Notes: generated from the letters alone by a model not told the origin. A stretch of DNA of 64,000 nucleotides from an uncultured Alphaproteobacteria bacterium (GCA_902574995.1 CACGPP010000005.1:32980-96979); one strand, 5' to 3'. Positions 20,362-29,611 are shown, numbered from the stretch's first letter. Program-made: numbers and translations.

Positions 20362-21633
20362 TCAATTCATACACTTTGGCTCAAAACCAAAATTTCTATC
20401 AACAAAATACTGAGATTTTTTTGCTTTCCACATATAATTATTTCTGACATGTGTTGGGTCTCTGTCTGAAAAATTTTCAATTAACCAATCTAAAGAAATA
20501 GCCATTTGATGAACATGATAAGCGGCATCTTTTTGATCAGTTGAAAAATTCTTTAGACCGCTTGGATCTTTTCGTTCTCTGTACTTTTCAACATCTGTAA
20601 GACCTAAATTAAGAACATCTATAGTTTTAAAAATTCTTTGTTTTAACTCTGCAGGAAACTTATTGTAATTCCATACTTCTGTTATAGCCAATAAACCTAA
20701 AAGATTATTTACACCTTGTGAGTGATACCAGACATCGCGAACACCTCTGAAACTATTATTATGAATGTAGCCATCTTCATAAATTACCTTACTAGCTTTT
20801 TTAATACCTCTATCAAACCAAAAATCTACTTCTTCTAATTTATTTTTCCATGCTAGATAAGCTATAACAGAAATTGTACCATCTGCCATTTGGATAAAAC
20901 CACGATCATCGTTTAAATGTTTATCAGCCCAAGGAAAAATATATTTTTCGTATAATTTTTGAATGTATTTATCAATTAAGATAAATTGTTCTTTTGAGAA
21001 CTGGTCTTTAACCAAATATGCGTTAATTATAAAACTAGCACCATATATTTGAGCTTCGTGAACTTTATGTGGTAAGCATTTAGCTTTTGTATCTCCTTTT
21101 GAGCCGCCATAACAACTTTTAGGTGTTTTACCTTCTTCTTTGAGTTTATTAATATCTTCTAAAGTCATAGTGTTTAAAAAAACACCAGACTCTGCCCAAG
21201 CTGTCATAATTTGAGTAATTGAATCTGATTGTAGCTCCATATTATTAGAAATAATTGCATTAATAATAGATCCATGTAACAAGGCTAATCTTGATGTATG
21301 TTTTTCATGATTAACGGAAAGGCTGTTTGATCTATCTTCATGCTCTTTTTGCCAATCGTATTCAGTTAGCTTCATCAAATAGTTAAAATTTTTCTCGTTT
21401 GTAAGGTCAAGATCTAATTCACTATATTTTTCACCATAGCTTCCATCACCATGAACTCCTTTTATGGTGCATGTATTTGAATTCAATACATGTGCAAAAA
21501 AAAACTTTGGAATAACGGTGGTAGAATTTTTATCAAATTCAAATTTATTCTCCTCAACTATTTTTCCATCTTTGAAAGTTAAAGAAAATGAAAGACTTGG
21601 TATTAAAAATAATAAGATAAAAATATTTTTCAT
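20362..21633 (-). CDS. exported protein, possible alpha/alpha-toroid polysaccharide lyase-like
   Basis: The 423-residue protein starts with a signal peptide ('IFILLFLIPSLSFS') and is otherwise helix-rich. Paired helices and aromatic-polar stretches such as 'DDRGFIQMADGTISVIAYLAW', 'NNSFRGVRDVWYHSQG' and 'VHQMAISLDWLIEN' resemble the alpha/alpha-toroid domain of alginate-lyase-like proteins. I cannot match a defined lyase family, and the Asn-His-Tyr signature of PL5 alginate lyases is absent. It contains cysteines ('SNTCTIKG', 'KSCYGG', 'KCLP', 'PKCMN') consistent with periplasmic disulfides. It lies 34 bases after the glucosylglycerate phosphorylase gene on the same strand, but no functional link is evident. 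Confidence 0.45.
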   Translation of the reverse strand: MKNIFILLFLIPSLSFSLTFKDGKIVEENKFEFDKNSTTVIPKFFFAHVLNSNTCTIKGVHGDGSYGEKYSELDLDLTNEKNFNYLMKLTEYDWQKEHEDRSNSLSVNHEKHTSRLALLHGSIINAIISNNMELQSDSITQIMTAWAESGVFLNTMTLEDINKLKEEGKTPKSCYGGSKGDTKAKCLPHKVHEAQIYGASFIINAYLVKDQFSKEQFILIDKYIQKLYEKYIFPWADKHLNDDRGFIQMADGTISVIAYLAWKNKLEEVDFWFDRGIKKASKVIYEDGYIHNNSFRGVRDVWYHSQGVNNLLGLLAITEVWNYNKFPAELKQRIFKTIDVLNLGLTDVEKYRERKDPSGLKNFSTDQKDAAYHVHQMAISLDWLIENFSDRDPTHVRNNYMWKAKKSQYFVDRNFGFEPKCMN

Positions 21634-21667
21634 TAGTATAAGAGTATCTTAAATATAAATTAGTTTA

Positions 21668-23422
21668 TCAATAGTTAGTAATCCATAGAGTTTGGTAAGC
21701 CTTTAGAGTAATTGTTGATTTAATATCAATGATTATCTCATTAGAAATTAAATCCCACCATTCGTTTGATGCTATTAGATTTAATTCTGACAAATCTAAA
21801 TATTGGAATACATTAGTTACATTACTTACACAAAATATCGACTGTCTTTTATCATGACTCTGTCTCCAAAAACCAAAAAAGTTCTTACCTAAATTAAATG
21901 TAAATTGTGTAGCATTTGGATGAAATGCAGATTGGTTTTTTCTAATTTCAATTAATTTTGATAATTGATTATATATTTTTGAATTAAAAGTATCAGTATT
22001 TGCAAGTAATCCATCAATTTCATCATACTTCCAAGTTCTTCTATTTATAGATCGATTACTTTTTGTTTGCTCTAACTTTTCATAGTCATTTGTAGAGCCC
22101 AAAATACTATGTATATAAAATGCTGGAATTCCCTCGAGTCCTAGCATTATTGCATGGCAACAAATAAATCTTTCAATTTGCAAATGATCACTTCCTTGAA
22201 ATGTACCTTTCATAGCATCTATGAGTGAGATATTTATTTCATAAACAGTCTCGGTGTTATCTGTTTTTTTTCTTTTGGTAGTTTTTGCTCCAAAATCGGT
22301 CATGATATCGACTAAGTTATTTCTTTCTTTTTCCGTTAAAATTCCCTCTGTCGGTCTTAGGCCAATACCATCATGAGAGGCTATGAAATTGAAATAAGAA
22401 GTGTGATCTTTTGCAGGAGGCATGCCCATAGACCATTTACGAAGAGCCGTGCTATCTCCCATCACAAGAGTCCACAGTAGCAAGGGTGGTAGAGCAAAGT
22501 TGTATACAGCATTTGCTTCATCGTTTTCACCGAAATAACTAAGATTTTCTAAATTAGGTAAATTTGTTTCAGTTATAAGTAAAGTATTTTTACTAAAAGC
22601 ATTGAGAAGTGTTCTAATTAATTTCACAACTTCATGAGTCTGTGGTAAGTTTAGACAGTTGGTGTCATGTTCTTTCCAAAGGAATGCAATGGCATCTAAC
22701 CTGAATACTCTAACACCATTTTTAAGATATAAATGAATTAACTTTATGAAGAAAAATAAAACCTCAGGATTTTTAAAATTAAAGTCAACTTGATCGTGGC
22801 TAAAAGTACACCATAAATAATAAATTTCTTTATTAATTTCAAATTCTCTAAAAAGATCTGAGCTTCTAGGCCGAACAACTTGTTCATAACCTTGTTTGTT
22901 TTTAAGTTTTATAAAAAAATTTTGTGTTTCAGTTTTATTTTCAATAAAAGATTTAAAATATTTACTTTCAATAGATGCATGATTAATAACTATATCACTC
23001 ATTATCCTAAAATTTTTTGATAGTGATTTAATATCTTTCCAATCACCTAAATCAGACCTTACTTCTTCATAATCAGTTATAGAAAATCCATCATCTGAAC
23101 TGTAAGGAAAAAAAGGTAGAATGTGTAAATTGTTGAATTGTTTTTTACAATACTTATCTAAGAACTTGCTTAGAGTTTTTAATTTATTATTTTTTTCTTC
23201 ATATATTGAGTCACCATACGTAATTAAGAAAACATCTTTTTGAGACCAATTAGGTTCAGAAATACCTAGGTCTTTATTTTGAAATAAATCAAGAACTCTA
23301 TTAATTAGTTTCAAAATTTCGTTTTGATCTAATATATCCTTGTAAATTATTTGGAAATGTATGTTTAGATTATTTTTTAATTCTTCTTGCACTTTAGGAG
23401 TTATCTTCCATGACGGCATCAT
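21668..23422 (-). CDS. GH13 subfamily 18 phosphorylase, probably glucosylglycerate phosphorylase
   Basis: This 584-residue enzyme has the sucrose-phosphorylase-type (beta/alpha)8 barrel. 'LHILPFFPYSSDDGFSITDY' opens the barrel, 'MSDIVINHAS' is region I, and the predicted nucleophile is Asp243 in 'VFRLDAIAFLWK'. The acid/base is Glu285 in 'LITETNLP', and Asp351 in 'ASHDGIGLRP' stabilises the transition state. GH13_18 contains sucrose, sucrose-6-phosphate, glucosylglycerol and 2-O-alpha-glucosylglycerate phosphorylases. Directly upstream are GpgS, its phosphatase and a glycerate kinase, so glucosylglycerate is the best substrate guess: phosphate plus glucosylglycerate would give glucose-1-phosphate plus glycerate. 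It starts 29 bases inside gpgS, so the two are translationally coupled. Confidence 0.8.
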   Translation of the reverse strand: MMPSWKITPKVQEELKNNLNIHFQIIYKDILDQNEILKLINRVLDLFQNKDLGISEPNWSQKDVFLITYGDSIYEEKNNKLKTLSKFLDKYCKKQFNNLHILPFFPYSSDDGFSITDYEEVRSDLGDWKDIKSLSKNFRIMSDIVINHASIESKYFKSFIENKTETQNFFIKLKNKQGYEQVVRPRSSDLFREFEINKEIYYLWCTFSHDQVDFNFKNPEVLFFFIKLIHLYLKNGVRVFRLDAIAFLWKEHDTNCLNLPQTHEVVKLIRTLLNAFSKNTLLITETNLPNLENLSYFGENDEANAVYNFALPPLLLWTLVMGDSTALRKWSMGMPPAKDHTSYFNFIASHDGIGLRPTEGILTEKERNNLVDIMTDFGAKTTKRKKTDNTETVYEINISLIDAMKGTFQGSDHLQIERFICCHAIMLGLEGIPAFYIHSILGSTNDYEKLEQTKSNRSINRRTWKYDEIDGLLANTDTFNSKIYNQLSKLIEIRKNQSAFHPNATQFTFNLGKNFFGFWRQSHDKRQSIFCVSNVTNVFQYLDLSELNLIASNEWWDLISNEIIIDIKSTITLKAYQTLWITNY

Positions 23423-24605
23423 TAAAAGATTTTAAAATAGTTGGGTCAGCGCTATCAACTCTTCTCCAAGTTGGTATATTTGGATTTTCACTTGGTGAGT
23501 CTAGGAATATTTTTCCTGCTTCGATAATATTTTGTGCAAAGAGTTCAACCATTTCCTCTTCTTTGTGGACATCGAAGTTTAATCCATTCATCTCTGCATC
23601 TGTTTTATAAATCTGAACCATATCAAGGGCTAATCTATAATATGTTGCTTTTAGTGTTCTAAACTTCTCATTAGAAAATACATGACCTTGGGTAGCTAAT
23701 TTTCTAAATAAAGCTTTAGAAATATCTATTGTCATTTTAGATAAACCTTTTTGCCGATTATTTTTAGAGACCTCTTGGTGTTTATGTTCATAGGTATCTG
23801 CTATATCTACTTGGCAAATTTTATTATTAGCAAAGTTCCTATACATTTCAGAGAGTATTCCTATTTCAAGGCCCCAATCATGTGGAATTCTTATGTCATT
23901 CAATAAATTATATTTAAATGAAAATTCACCAGCCAGAGGATATTTAAATATATCTAAGAAATTTAAATATTCGTTAAATCCAACCATTTTTTGTAAGGAT
24001 TTAACTAAAGGTGTAACTAGTAACCTTGTCACTCTTCCATTCATAGATTTTTGAGCTACCCTAGGATAAAAACCCTTACAAAAATCAAATGAAAATTTTG
24101 GATTAGCAACAGGGTAAAATAGTTTTGCTACTAAATTTTTATCATAGGTGACTATGTCACAATCATGCATTGCAACAGATCCTGACTCTTTCAGAGAAAT
24201 TACAAATCCCATACAGTACCAAATATTTCTTCCTTTCCCCTTTTCAGCAGGAGCAAGGTCCATTTTAGATAAATGTTGATCTATTTTTTTTAATTTAGGT
24301 CCATCATTCCAGAGGATGTATTTTTTTTGAGGAAGTACTGAAAAAAATTTTTTAGCTTTTATAAATTCTTGTTTATTGGCTTGATCTAAACCGATAACAA
24401 TATTTTTTATGTATTTAACTTTTTTTAAAGTATTCACAATATATGTTAAAGCTGGCTTTTCTAATTCTGAATACAAAGATGGAAGAATTAAAGTCATGGG
24501 TGAGACTTTTGAGAAGTCTAAAAGTTCTTTTTCTATTTCCTCTATAGGTTTCGAATTAAAATTATGTAGGGTAGCTATAACACCGTTTTGATGAAAATCA
24601 GGCAT
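23394..24605 (-). CDS. gpgS: glucosyl-3-phosphoglycerate synthase (GT81)
   Basis: GpgS joins NDP-glucose and 3-phosphoglycerate to give glucosyl-3-phosphoglycerate, precursor of the compatible solute glucosylglycerate. The 403-residue protein carries the GT-A metal site Asp148-Cys-Asp150 in 'AMHDCDIVTY' and typical family blocks: 'LILPSLYSELEKPALTYIV', 'NIVIGLDQA', 'GKGRNIWYCMGFV', 'NGRVTRLLVTPLVK', 'YPLAGEFS' and 'DWGLEIGILSEMYRN'. I assign GT81 rather than mannosyl-3-phosphoglycerate synthase because of the 'PSLYSELE' start and the 'KHQEVSKNNRQKGLSKM' block. It is 2 bases after the phosphatase gene. Its product would make an uncharged-nitrogen-free osmolyte that is useful when nitrogen is scarce. 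Confidence 0.88.
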   Translation of the reverse strand: MPDFHQNGVIATLHNFNSKPIEEIEKELLDFSKVSPMTLILPSLYSELEKPALTYIVNTLKKVKYIKNIVIGLDQANKQEFIKAKKFFSVLPQKKYILWNDGPKLKKIDQHLSKMDLAPAEKGKGRNIWYCMGFVISLKESGSVAMHDCDIVTYDKNLVAKLFYPVANPKFSFDFCKGFYPRVAQKSMNGRVTRLLVTPLVKSLQKMVGFNEYLNFLDIFKYPLAGEFSFKYNLLNDIRIPHDWGLEIGILSEMYRNFANNKICQVDIADTYEHKHQEVSKNNRQKGLSKMTIDISKALFRKLATQGHVFSNEKFRTLKATYYRLALDMVQIYKTDAEMNGLNFDVHKEEEMVELFAQNIIEAGKIFLDSPSENPNIPTWRRVDSADPTILKSFNDAVMEDNS

Positions 24606-24607
24606 GG

Positions 24608-25441
24608 TTAAAAAATTTTATTCTCTAAAGTTTTATTTAATTTATACAGGACTTCACTCCAACCGTCAGGTGCTATCTTTGATGATTTAAAAACATTTTT
24701 TTTATTAAGACGCAATTTTGGATATGTGTCGGAGGAATTTTTTATCAGGCAGGAGTATTTACAAGAATTTAACATGTCAATATCATTTTTACTGTCACCC
24801 AGAGCTATAGTATTTATTGAGTATTTATCACGAAATTGAATATCATAAGCATGAGATATTAGCTTTTTAGCTATTCTTTTGTTGCATATAGAAGAAATTT
24901 GCATGAACCTACTCCCTTTAATCAAAACTCCATCTTTTTCAGATTTAAGATCTTTTTTAAATAGTTTTAATTTTGTTAAGTTATCTTCCCAAAGTATAAT
25001 TTGACTTGCCTCACGATCTAGCATCATATTAGTGTTATTCAAATTCGTGTATTTTTTTAAAATCTTTGGTGAAAGATCTTGGGCAATAAAAAAATTATAT
25101 TTTTTTTGTTTCAGTTTTAAAAATTGATACCAATTCTTTGAAGATAATTTAGCAATTCGAACACTCCAATATCTTCCAAATGAAGATGAGTTTTTAATTT
25201 TATTAAATCTTATTTTAGGGAAATATATAACAGCACCATTTTCAGTACTGAAAGGCATATTTAATAATTTTAATTCTTTAAGTAATTTTTTACATTCACT
25301 GTATGTTTTACTAGTATTAAAAATAATATCATTTTTGTTATTGATAATTGTAGATATCGTTTTCTTATTAGCTCCAAAGGAATAATTTTCATGATCAAGT
25401 AAAGTTCCATCAAGATCAGTAAAAATAAGATATCTTTTCAT
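24608..25441 (-). CDS. HAD-IIB phosphatase, glucosyl/mannosyl-3-phosphoglycerate phosphatase
   Basis: The 277-residue protein is a HAD-superfamily subfamily IIB phosphatase of the MpgP type. Motif I is 'IFTDLDGTLLDHE' with nucleophile Asp9 and general acid Asp11, motif II is the 'FNTSKT' Ser/Thr region, and motif IV is 'TIALGDSKNDIDML'. Such enzymes remove the phosphate from mannosyl- or glucosyl-3-phosphoglycerate. With GpgS 2 bases downstream, glucosyl-3-phosphoglycerate is the expected substrate and glucosylglycerate the product. It overlaps the glycerate kinase gene by 4 bases. 'TENGAVIYFP' in the cap region is typical of the subfamily. Confidence 0.85.
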   Translation of the reverse strand: MKRYLIFTDLDGTLLDHENYSFGANKKTISTIINNKNDIIFNTSKTYSECKKLLKELKLLNMPFSTENGAVIYFPKIRFNKIKNSSSFGRYWSVRIAKLSSKNWYQFLKLKQKKYNFFIAQDLSPKILKKYTNLNNTNMMLDREASQIILWEDNLTKLKLFKKDLKSEKDGVLIKGSRFMQISSICNKRIAKKLISHAYDIQFRDKYSINTIALGDSKNDIDMLNSCKYSCLIKNSSDTYPKLRLNKKNVFKSSKIAPDGWSEVLYKLNKTLENKIF

Positions 25442-26292
25442 TTGTATGTAATTTTTTTAATTGATTGATTTTTATCTAAAGTTATTAAAACATTACAATA
25501 ACTTGGTGTTTTTAATGACATCCATTTAGATAATTTTTCATAATATTTGATAAATTGATGGAGCTTTTTTTTTAGATGAATACTACTCTTTAATGATCGG
25601 AGATCTAATTCTTGTTTATATTTCCAATCAATTACAAATTCCCAATCTGGTAATTTTATAAATAAATAATAATTGAATTTTTTAAAAAGTTTTTGGTAAT
25701 CAGTTAAGGCACTATTATAAGCAGTTCTCCAAATTAAATTTGAGTCATTCTTTTTTTCTAAATCATTAATGTTCACTTTTAAATATTTCATGTCGATTGG
25801 TTTTGAGCCAACACACCAACCCTCTAAAATTAGCAAATCTACTTTACTAATTTTTCTTTTATAATTTTTTTTGTTGTCAGTAACTTTATCAAATACAGGA
25901 ACATAGACTGGAAATTCCTTTTTCATTAAATTATTTGTTACTTTATAGAGTAATTTTAAATTGTGAGTGCCAGGTACACCTCTAGTTTCAAATAAATCTG
26001 TGTTGAATTTTCTTGCTAATCGTTTTCTTTGAAAAGATGATAGATAAAAATCGTCAATACTTAATATAACAACATTCTTTGAGTAAAATTTCAGAAAAAA
26101 TTTTTTAATTAGAACTGATAAAGTAGACTTGCCTGAACCCTGGGAACCTGCAATCATAAGTGTTTTCTTATGTTTTAAATGAGATAATAATTTAAGGTAA
26201 TGATCTTTTATTTCCTTTTGACTAACTTTCTTTCCTGTTAATCTTATCAGTGTATCTTGTGTAAATTTTAGTTTAGCTGTAATTTCTGACAT
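25438..26292 (-). CDS. D-glycerate kinase-like P-loop kinase
   Basis: The 284-residue protein is a P-loop kinase of the phosphoribulokinase/uridine-kinase-like group, resembling plant-type D-glycerate 3-kinase and yeast YGR205w. The Walker A loop is 'GSQGSGKST' (residues 49-57). 'ILSIDDFYLSSFQRKRLA' and 'RGVPGTHNL' are the substrate-side motifs of that family, and 'LLILEGWCVG' is the Walker B region. It should phosphorylate glycerate released by the GH13_18 phosphorylase, returning it to 3-phosphoglycerate. It begins the four-gene glucosylglycerate run, 102 bases after the ABC permease, so a promoter may lie in that gap, though no convincing boxes were found. Confidence 0.8.
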   Translation of the reverse strand: MSEITAKLKFTQDTLIRLTGKKVSQKEIKDHYLKLLSHLKHKKTLMIAGSQGSGKSTLSVLIKKFFLKFYSKNVVILSIDDFYLSSFQRKRLARKFNTDLFETRGVPGTHNLKLLYKVTNNLMKKEFPVYVPVFDKVTDNKKNYKRKISKVDLLILEGWCVGSKPIDMKYLKVNINDLEKKNDSNLIWRTAYNSALTDYQKLFKKFNYYLFIKLPDWEFVIDWKYKQELDLRSLKSSIHLKKKLHQFIKYYEKLSKWMSLKTPSYCNVLITLDKNQSIKKITYK

Positions 26293-26394
26293 TTATAATG
26301 GATATTATTTTAGAGGATTTTTTACTAAAATTACATGTATCAGATAAAGTAAAAATAATCTTATATTTCGTTTAAAAAATTTATGTAACTTTAA

Positions 26395-27276
26395 TTAACC
26401 TTTTACAGCTCCAGCTGTTAGACCACTGATTAATTGTTTTTGAAAAAACCATATAATCATAAATAAAGGGGCTGTCGCAGAAACAACACTTGATACTGCC
26501 CACATATAATTTCCACCGTACTCTACTGTGCCGAGATAAGCATTAATTTTAGGCACCATCGTATAATTATGCTGATTAAGTAACAATGCGGTGACTGTAA
26601 AATCGTTATACGCCAACATCATACTAAATAAACCTGCCGTAACTACTCCAGGCCACATTACTGGCATAATAATATACCTAAATGCTTGAAAATATGAGCA
26701 ACCATCAATCAAAGCACTTTCATCTAATTCTTTTGGTACAGTTTTAAAAAAAGAGTACAGCAACCAAAGAGTAAATGGTTGGTTTATAGCTACCAAAACA
26801 ATAATTGTAGTTGGAAGTATTCCCCATATATTTAATTGGAAAAAAGGAAATAAGTAGCCTGATACTAGAGTAATATGTGGCATAGCTCTAAATATCAAAG
26901 CAATAATTAGAATATAAAAAGTATATTTGAATGTTGACCTAGACAAAGCATAAGCGCCTAAAGTTCCAAGAAACAATGAAATTGATACTACTGATACAGT
27001 TACAATCATTGTATTCATTGTAGCTCTTCCAAATTCGCCCTCTGTCCATGACTCTAAATACGCTTTAAATGTTGTAGTAGCACCTGTTTCAATTAAAGTA
27101 TTAAATCCACTTAAAGCATATGTCCAATCAGCTCTTGAGAAAAAATCTGCTTTTACTTTAAAGGAACCCCAGAGTGTCCAAATAAAAGGAAAAATTGATA
27201 TAGTAAGCCAAAATAATATAAAAATACTATTTACGATTATTATTTGTTTTGAATATTTATTGATTGTTTGGTTCAT
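26395..27276 (-). CDS. carbohydrate ABC transporter permease (MalG type)
   Basis: The 293-residue inner-membrane protein has six predicted membrane segments and the EAA loop that docks the ATPase, 'ELDESALIDGCSYFQAFRYIIMP', near residue 195. The C-terminus 'LISGLTAGAVKG' is the standard MalG/UgpE ending. It starts one base after the MalF-type permease stop, so the two form the usual heterodimer. No ATPase gene is adjacent. The best partner in the window is the UgpC-type ATPase at 38709-39767. The substrate could be a glycoside such as glucosylglycerate or the unknown substrate of the SnoaL island. Confidence 0.92.
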   Translation of the reverse strand: MNQTINKYSKQIIIVNSIFILFWLTISIFPFIWTLWGSFKVKADFFSRADWTYALSGFNTLIETGATTTFKAYLESWTEGEFGRATMNTMIVTVSVVSISLFLGTLGAYALSRSTFKYTFYILIIALIFRAMPHITLVSGYLFPFFQLNIWGILPTTIIVLVAINQPFTLWLLYSFFKTVPKELDESALIDGCSYFQAFRYIIMPVMWPGVVTAGLFSMMLAYNDFTVTALLLNQHNYTMVPKINAYLGTVEYGGNYMWAVSSVVSATAPLFMIIWFFQKQLISGLTAGAVKG

Positions 27277-28305
27277 TTATCTTTCAGTTTTAAATTCTTT
27301 CCAAGTTCTAATGAGCACAGGTGTAAGTAAAAAAGCTATCCCTAATATTGTTAACATTGACGTGGCTCCAGCAGAACCAAAAAGCATTTTATTTTCATTT
27401 CTTAAGTCTTGATAAATCATCCATGATAATGATTGAGCTACACCCTCAGCAGAAAAACCAATAATAGGTTCGAATACTCTAAAATTATCCATTAAACAGA
27501 TTAGCATTATGAAAGTAGCCACAGGGTATAGATGAGGAATAACAATAAAACGAACGCGTTCAAATCTTGTTGCGCCATCAATGTAGGCTGCTTCTAAAGG
27601 ATCTTGCGGGACCGTCTGTAAGGCTGCATAAAAAACAACAAATGCAAATGGAGTATTATGCCATATTCCATAAATAATCAGGGTTATCCATGTTAAATTA
27701 CTCGAGGCTTTTAAAGACAGATTAGGGTCATCAAAAAGAATTTGGATGCTAGCTCCAATTATTCCTTGAGAGTCAATCATCCAAAACAATACTAAAGAAC
27801 CAATTAAAGGTGTTACAATCATTGGTAAAATTGTACCAAATACAATTAGACCTTTTAGATTCTTTGCTAAAGTATTAACACTTAATGCTACTATAAAACC
27901 TAATACTATCACTGGTGGAGTAACAGCAAAACAAAATGTTAGTGTAAATAATAATGCTTTATAAAAAGGAAGATTTAAAACAATATCTTTGAATTCACCT
28001 ATTGATGTCTTGTTATCCCATGCCTCTCTTATTTCATCAAAAGCTAAGTGATTTCTATCAGTATAAGTGCCAAAGCCATTAAATCTTCCTAATGGATTTT
28101 CAGCCTCTATTTTTTCTGTAGCCTCTACATCTACTCTAACATTTGTAGTGCACCCAAATGGATCACAATTTTCCACCTCCATAAGAACCTGTTCATTTTC
28201 AATATGAAGGGATTGAAAGAAACTAGAAACAATTGGTAAACCTATAAACAAAATCATTGCCAGAGCTGTAGGTAAAATAAACCAAATGAAAGTTCTGTGA
28301 GGCAT
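27277..28305 (-). CDS. carbohydrate ABC transporter permease (MalF type)
   Basis: The 342-residue protein is the MalF/UgpA-like half of the importer. It has a first membrane helix ('FILPTALAMILFIGLPIVSSF'), then a hydrophilic insertion of about 80 residues before the second helix, followed by five more helices. The EAA motif 'PLEAAYIDGATRFERVRFIVIP' lies near residue 235. The insertion ('VENCDPFGCTTNVRV', with two close cysteines) is predicted periplasmic and larger than in many UgpA proteins. It lies downstream of an intrinsic terminator (28320-28351), so its expression probably depends on readthrough from the binding-protein gene. Confidence 0.92.
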   Translation of the reverse strand: MPHRTFIWFILPTALAMILFIGLPIVSSFFQSLHIENEQVLMEVENCDPFGCTTNVRVDVEATEKIEAENPLGRFNGFGTYTDRNHLAFDEIREAWDNKTSIGEFKDIVLNLPFYKALLFTLTFCFAVTPPVIVLGFIVALSVNTLAKNLKGLIVFGTILPMIVTPLIGSLVLFWMIDSQGIIGASIQILFDDPNLSLKASSNLTWITLIIYGIWHNTPFAFVVFYAALQTVPQDPLEAAYIDGATRFERVRFIVIPHLYPVATFIMLICLMDNFRVFEPIIGFSAEGVAQSLSWMIYQDLRNENKMLFGSAGATSMLTILGIAFLLTPVLIRTWKEFKTER

Positions 28306-28319
28306 TATATTTTTTTTGT

Positions 28320-28351
28320 AAAAAAGTGTGGAACTTTACTAAGATCCACAC
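28320..28351 (-). terminator. intrinsic terminator/attenuator between binding-protein and permease genes
   Basis: On the minus strand, GTGTGGA pairs perfectly with TCCACAC across a 12-base loop and is followed at once by TTTTTT. It begins 25 bases after the stop of the substrate-binding-protein gene and ends 15 bases before the permease start. This arrangement commonly lets the binding protein be made in excess over the membrane subunits. Confidence 0.8.
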
Positions 28352-28375
28352 TTAATAGAATTTATTAGCTTTGGA

Positions 28376-29611
28376 TTATAAAAAACCCTGCTCAGTAGCC
28401 TTAGCTATGTACGCAGCTTCAACATCAGCTAATGCTTTTTCGGCTGACTCATTACCTTGAAGAAATTCCACAAGTTCTGTGCTTAAAGCGCCGTGCATTA
28501 AGCTCATGTGTGGAAAACTAGGGTAAGGTGTTGTGCCTCTACTTGCTGCATCAACAACAGGCCCTGCTGTATCACCAGGTGTATAACCTTTAATCAACCA
28601 AACAGTTGCATTTGGGTTGTTATTGGCTAAATCAGTTGATGAAGCGGCTCCAACTAAAGCTCTAAATGAGGCCTCTGCATTTTCATCAGATGTATTTGTA
28701 GCAATTGCAATTCCATCCCACCAAAGAGTGGTTGCAGGTTTACTACCACCGCCTACAGTTGGTGATGGGGCTAATCTTGTATCAGCTTTGATATTTTGAT
28801 CACCTTCGTCATCAAGTAAAGAAGCTGCGCCTGAGTTCCAAATATGCATTAATGCAACATTACCAGACTCCCATTCTTCTTTAACAGCGTTTGTATCTTG
28901 TGTTAAAAAGTCAGGATTACTTAACTCAGTTAATTTTTTAATCATATTCAGTGCTGCAACACCTTTTTCATTATTCACATTAGGTTGCGCGGAACCTGAT
29001 TTAAAAAACTCACCACCATGACCAAGATACATATTTACAAACTCTTGACCAAGATTCCATCCTGATTTGAAAGCTCCTGCATATGGATTTTCCATTACTC
29101 CAGCTGCTTTAATTTTTTCAGCAGCAGCAATTACTTCTTCATAAGTAGAAGGAACAGCTATGCCTAAATCGTTAAGAATACTCTCTCTGTACCAAAGATG
29201 TTGTGCGTTAGCCATAAAAGCTACAGCATAAATCTTACCATCAATTGTAATCTTTTGATTATCATTTAAGTTTGACCCATATTTTGCAACTAAATCATCT
29301 AGTGGACGAATTAAACCGTCATTCATTAAAGGTGTAATTGAACCATTAGTAACTAATTTTGCAGAAAATTCAGCAGGGTTTGCTGATAAAGCAGCTACTT
29401 GTAATTTATTATGGTCAACAGAGTGCGTGACATTAAAATCCGCCTCTGGTCCAGCACAACTTTTTACTTCATCCATAAAAATTCTGTATGTAGTAAATTC
29501 GTTAGCTAAAATATTTATTGAACCGCTTGTTACACCACAAGGTGAATGGCTACCCGCAAAAACACTAGTAGATGCAAAAGAGATCAATAGAGCTATTATT
29601 AGTTTTTTCAT
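28376..29611 (-). CDS. extracellular solute-binding protein of sugar ABC transporter (family 1)
   Basis: The 411-residue protein has a signal peptide ('LIIALLISFASTSVFAG') and the two-lobe family 1 binding-protein pattern. This includes 'KITIDGKIYAVAFMANAQHLWYRESILNDLGIAVPSTYEEVIAAAEKIKAAG' and later 'WWDGIAIATNT'. It delivers a periplasmic sugar or glycoside to the MalFG-type permeases downstream. A good GAGG ribosome binding site precedes the ATG. The gene is followed by a strong terminator. It lies between the SnoaL island and the glucosylglycerate genes, both on the same strand, so its ligand could belong to either module. Confidence 0.9.
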   Translation of the reverse strand: MKKLIIALLISFASTSVFAGSHSPCGVTSGSINILANEFTTYRIFMDEVKSCAGPEADFNVTHSVDHNKLQVAALSANPAEFSAKLVTNGSITPLMNDGLIRPLDDLVAKYGSNLNDNQKITIDGKIYAVAFMANAQHLWYRESILNDLGIAVPSTYEEVIAAAEKIKAAGVMENPYAGAFKSGWNLGQEFVNMYLGHGGEFFKSGSAQPNVNNEKGVAALNMIKKLTELSNPDFLTQDTNAVKEEWESGNVALMHIWNSGAASLLDDEGDQNIKADTRLAPSPTVGGGSKPATTLWWDGIAIATNTSDENAEASFRALVGAASSTDLANNNPNATVWLIKGYTPGDTAGPVVDAASRGTTPYPSFPHMSLMHGALSTELVEFLQGNESAEKALADVEAAYIAKATEQGFL

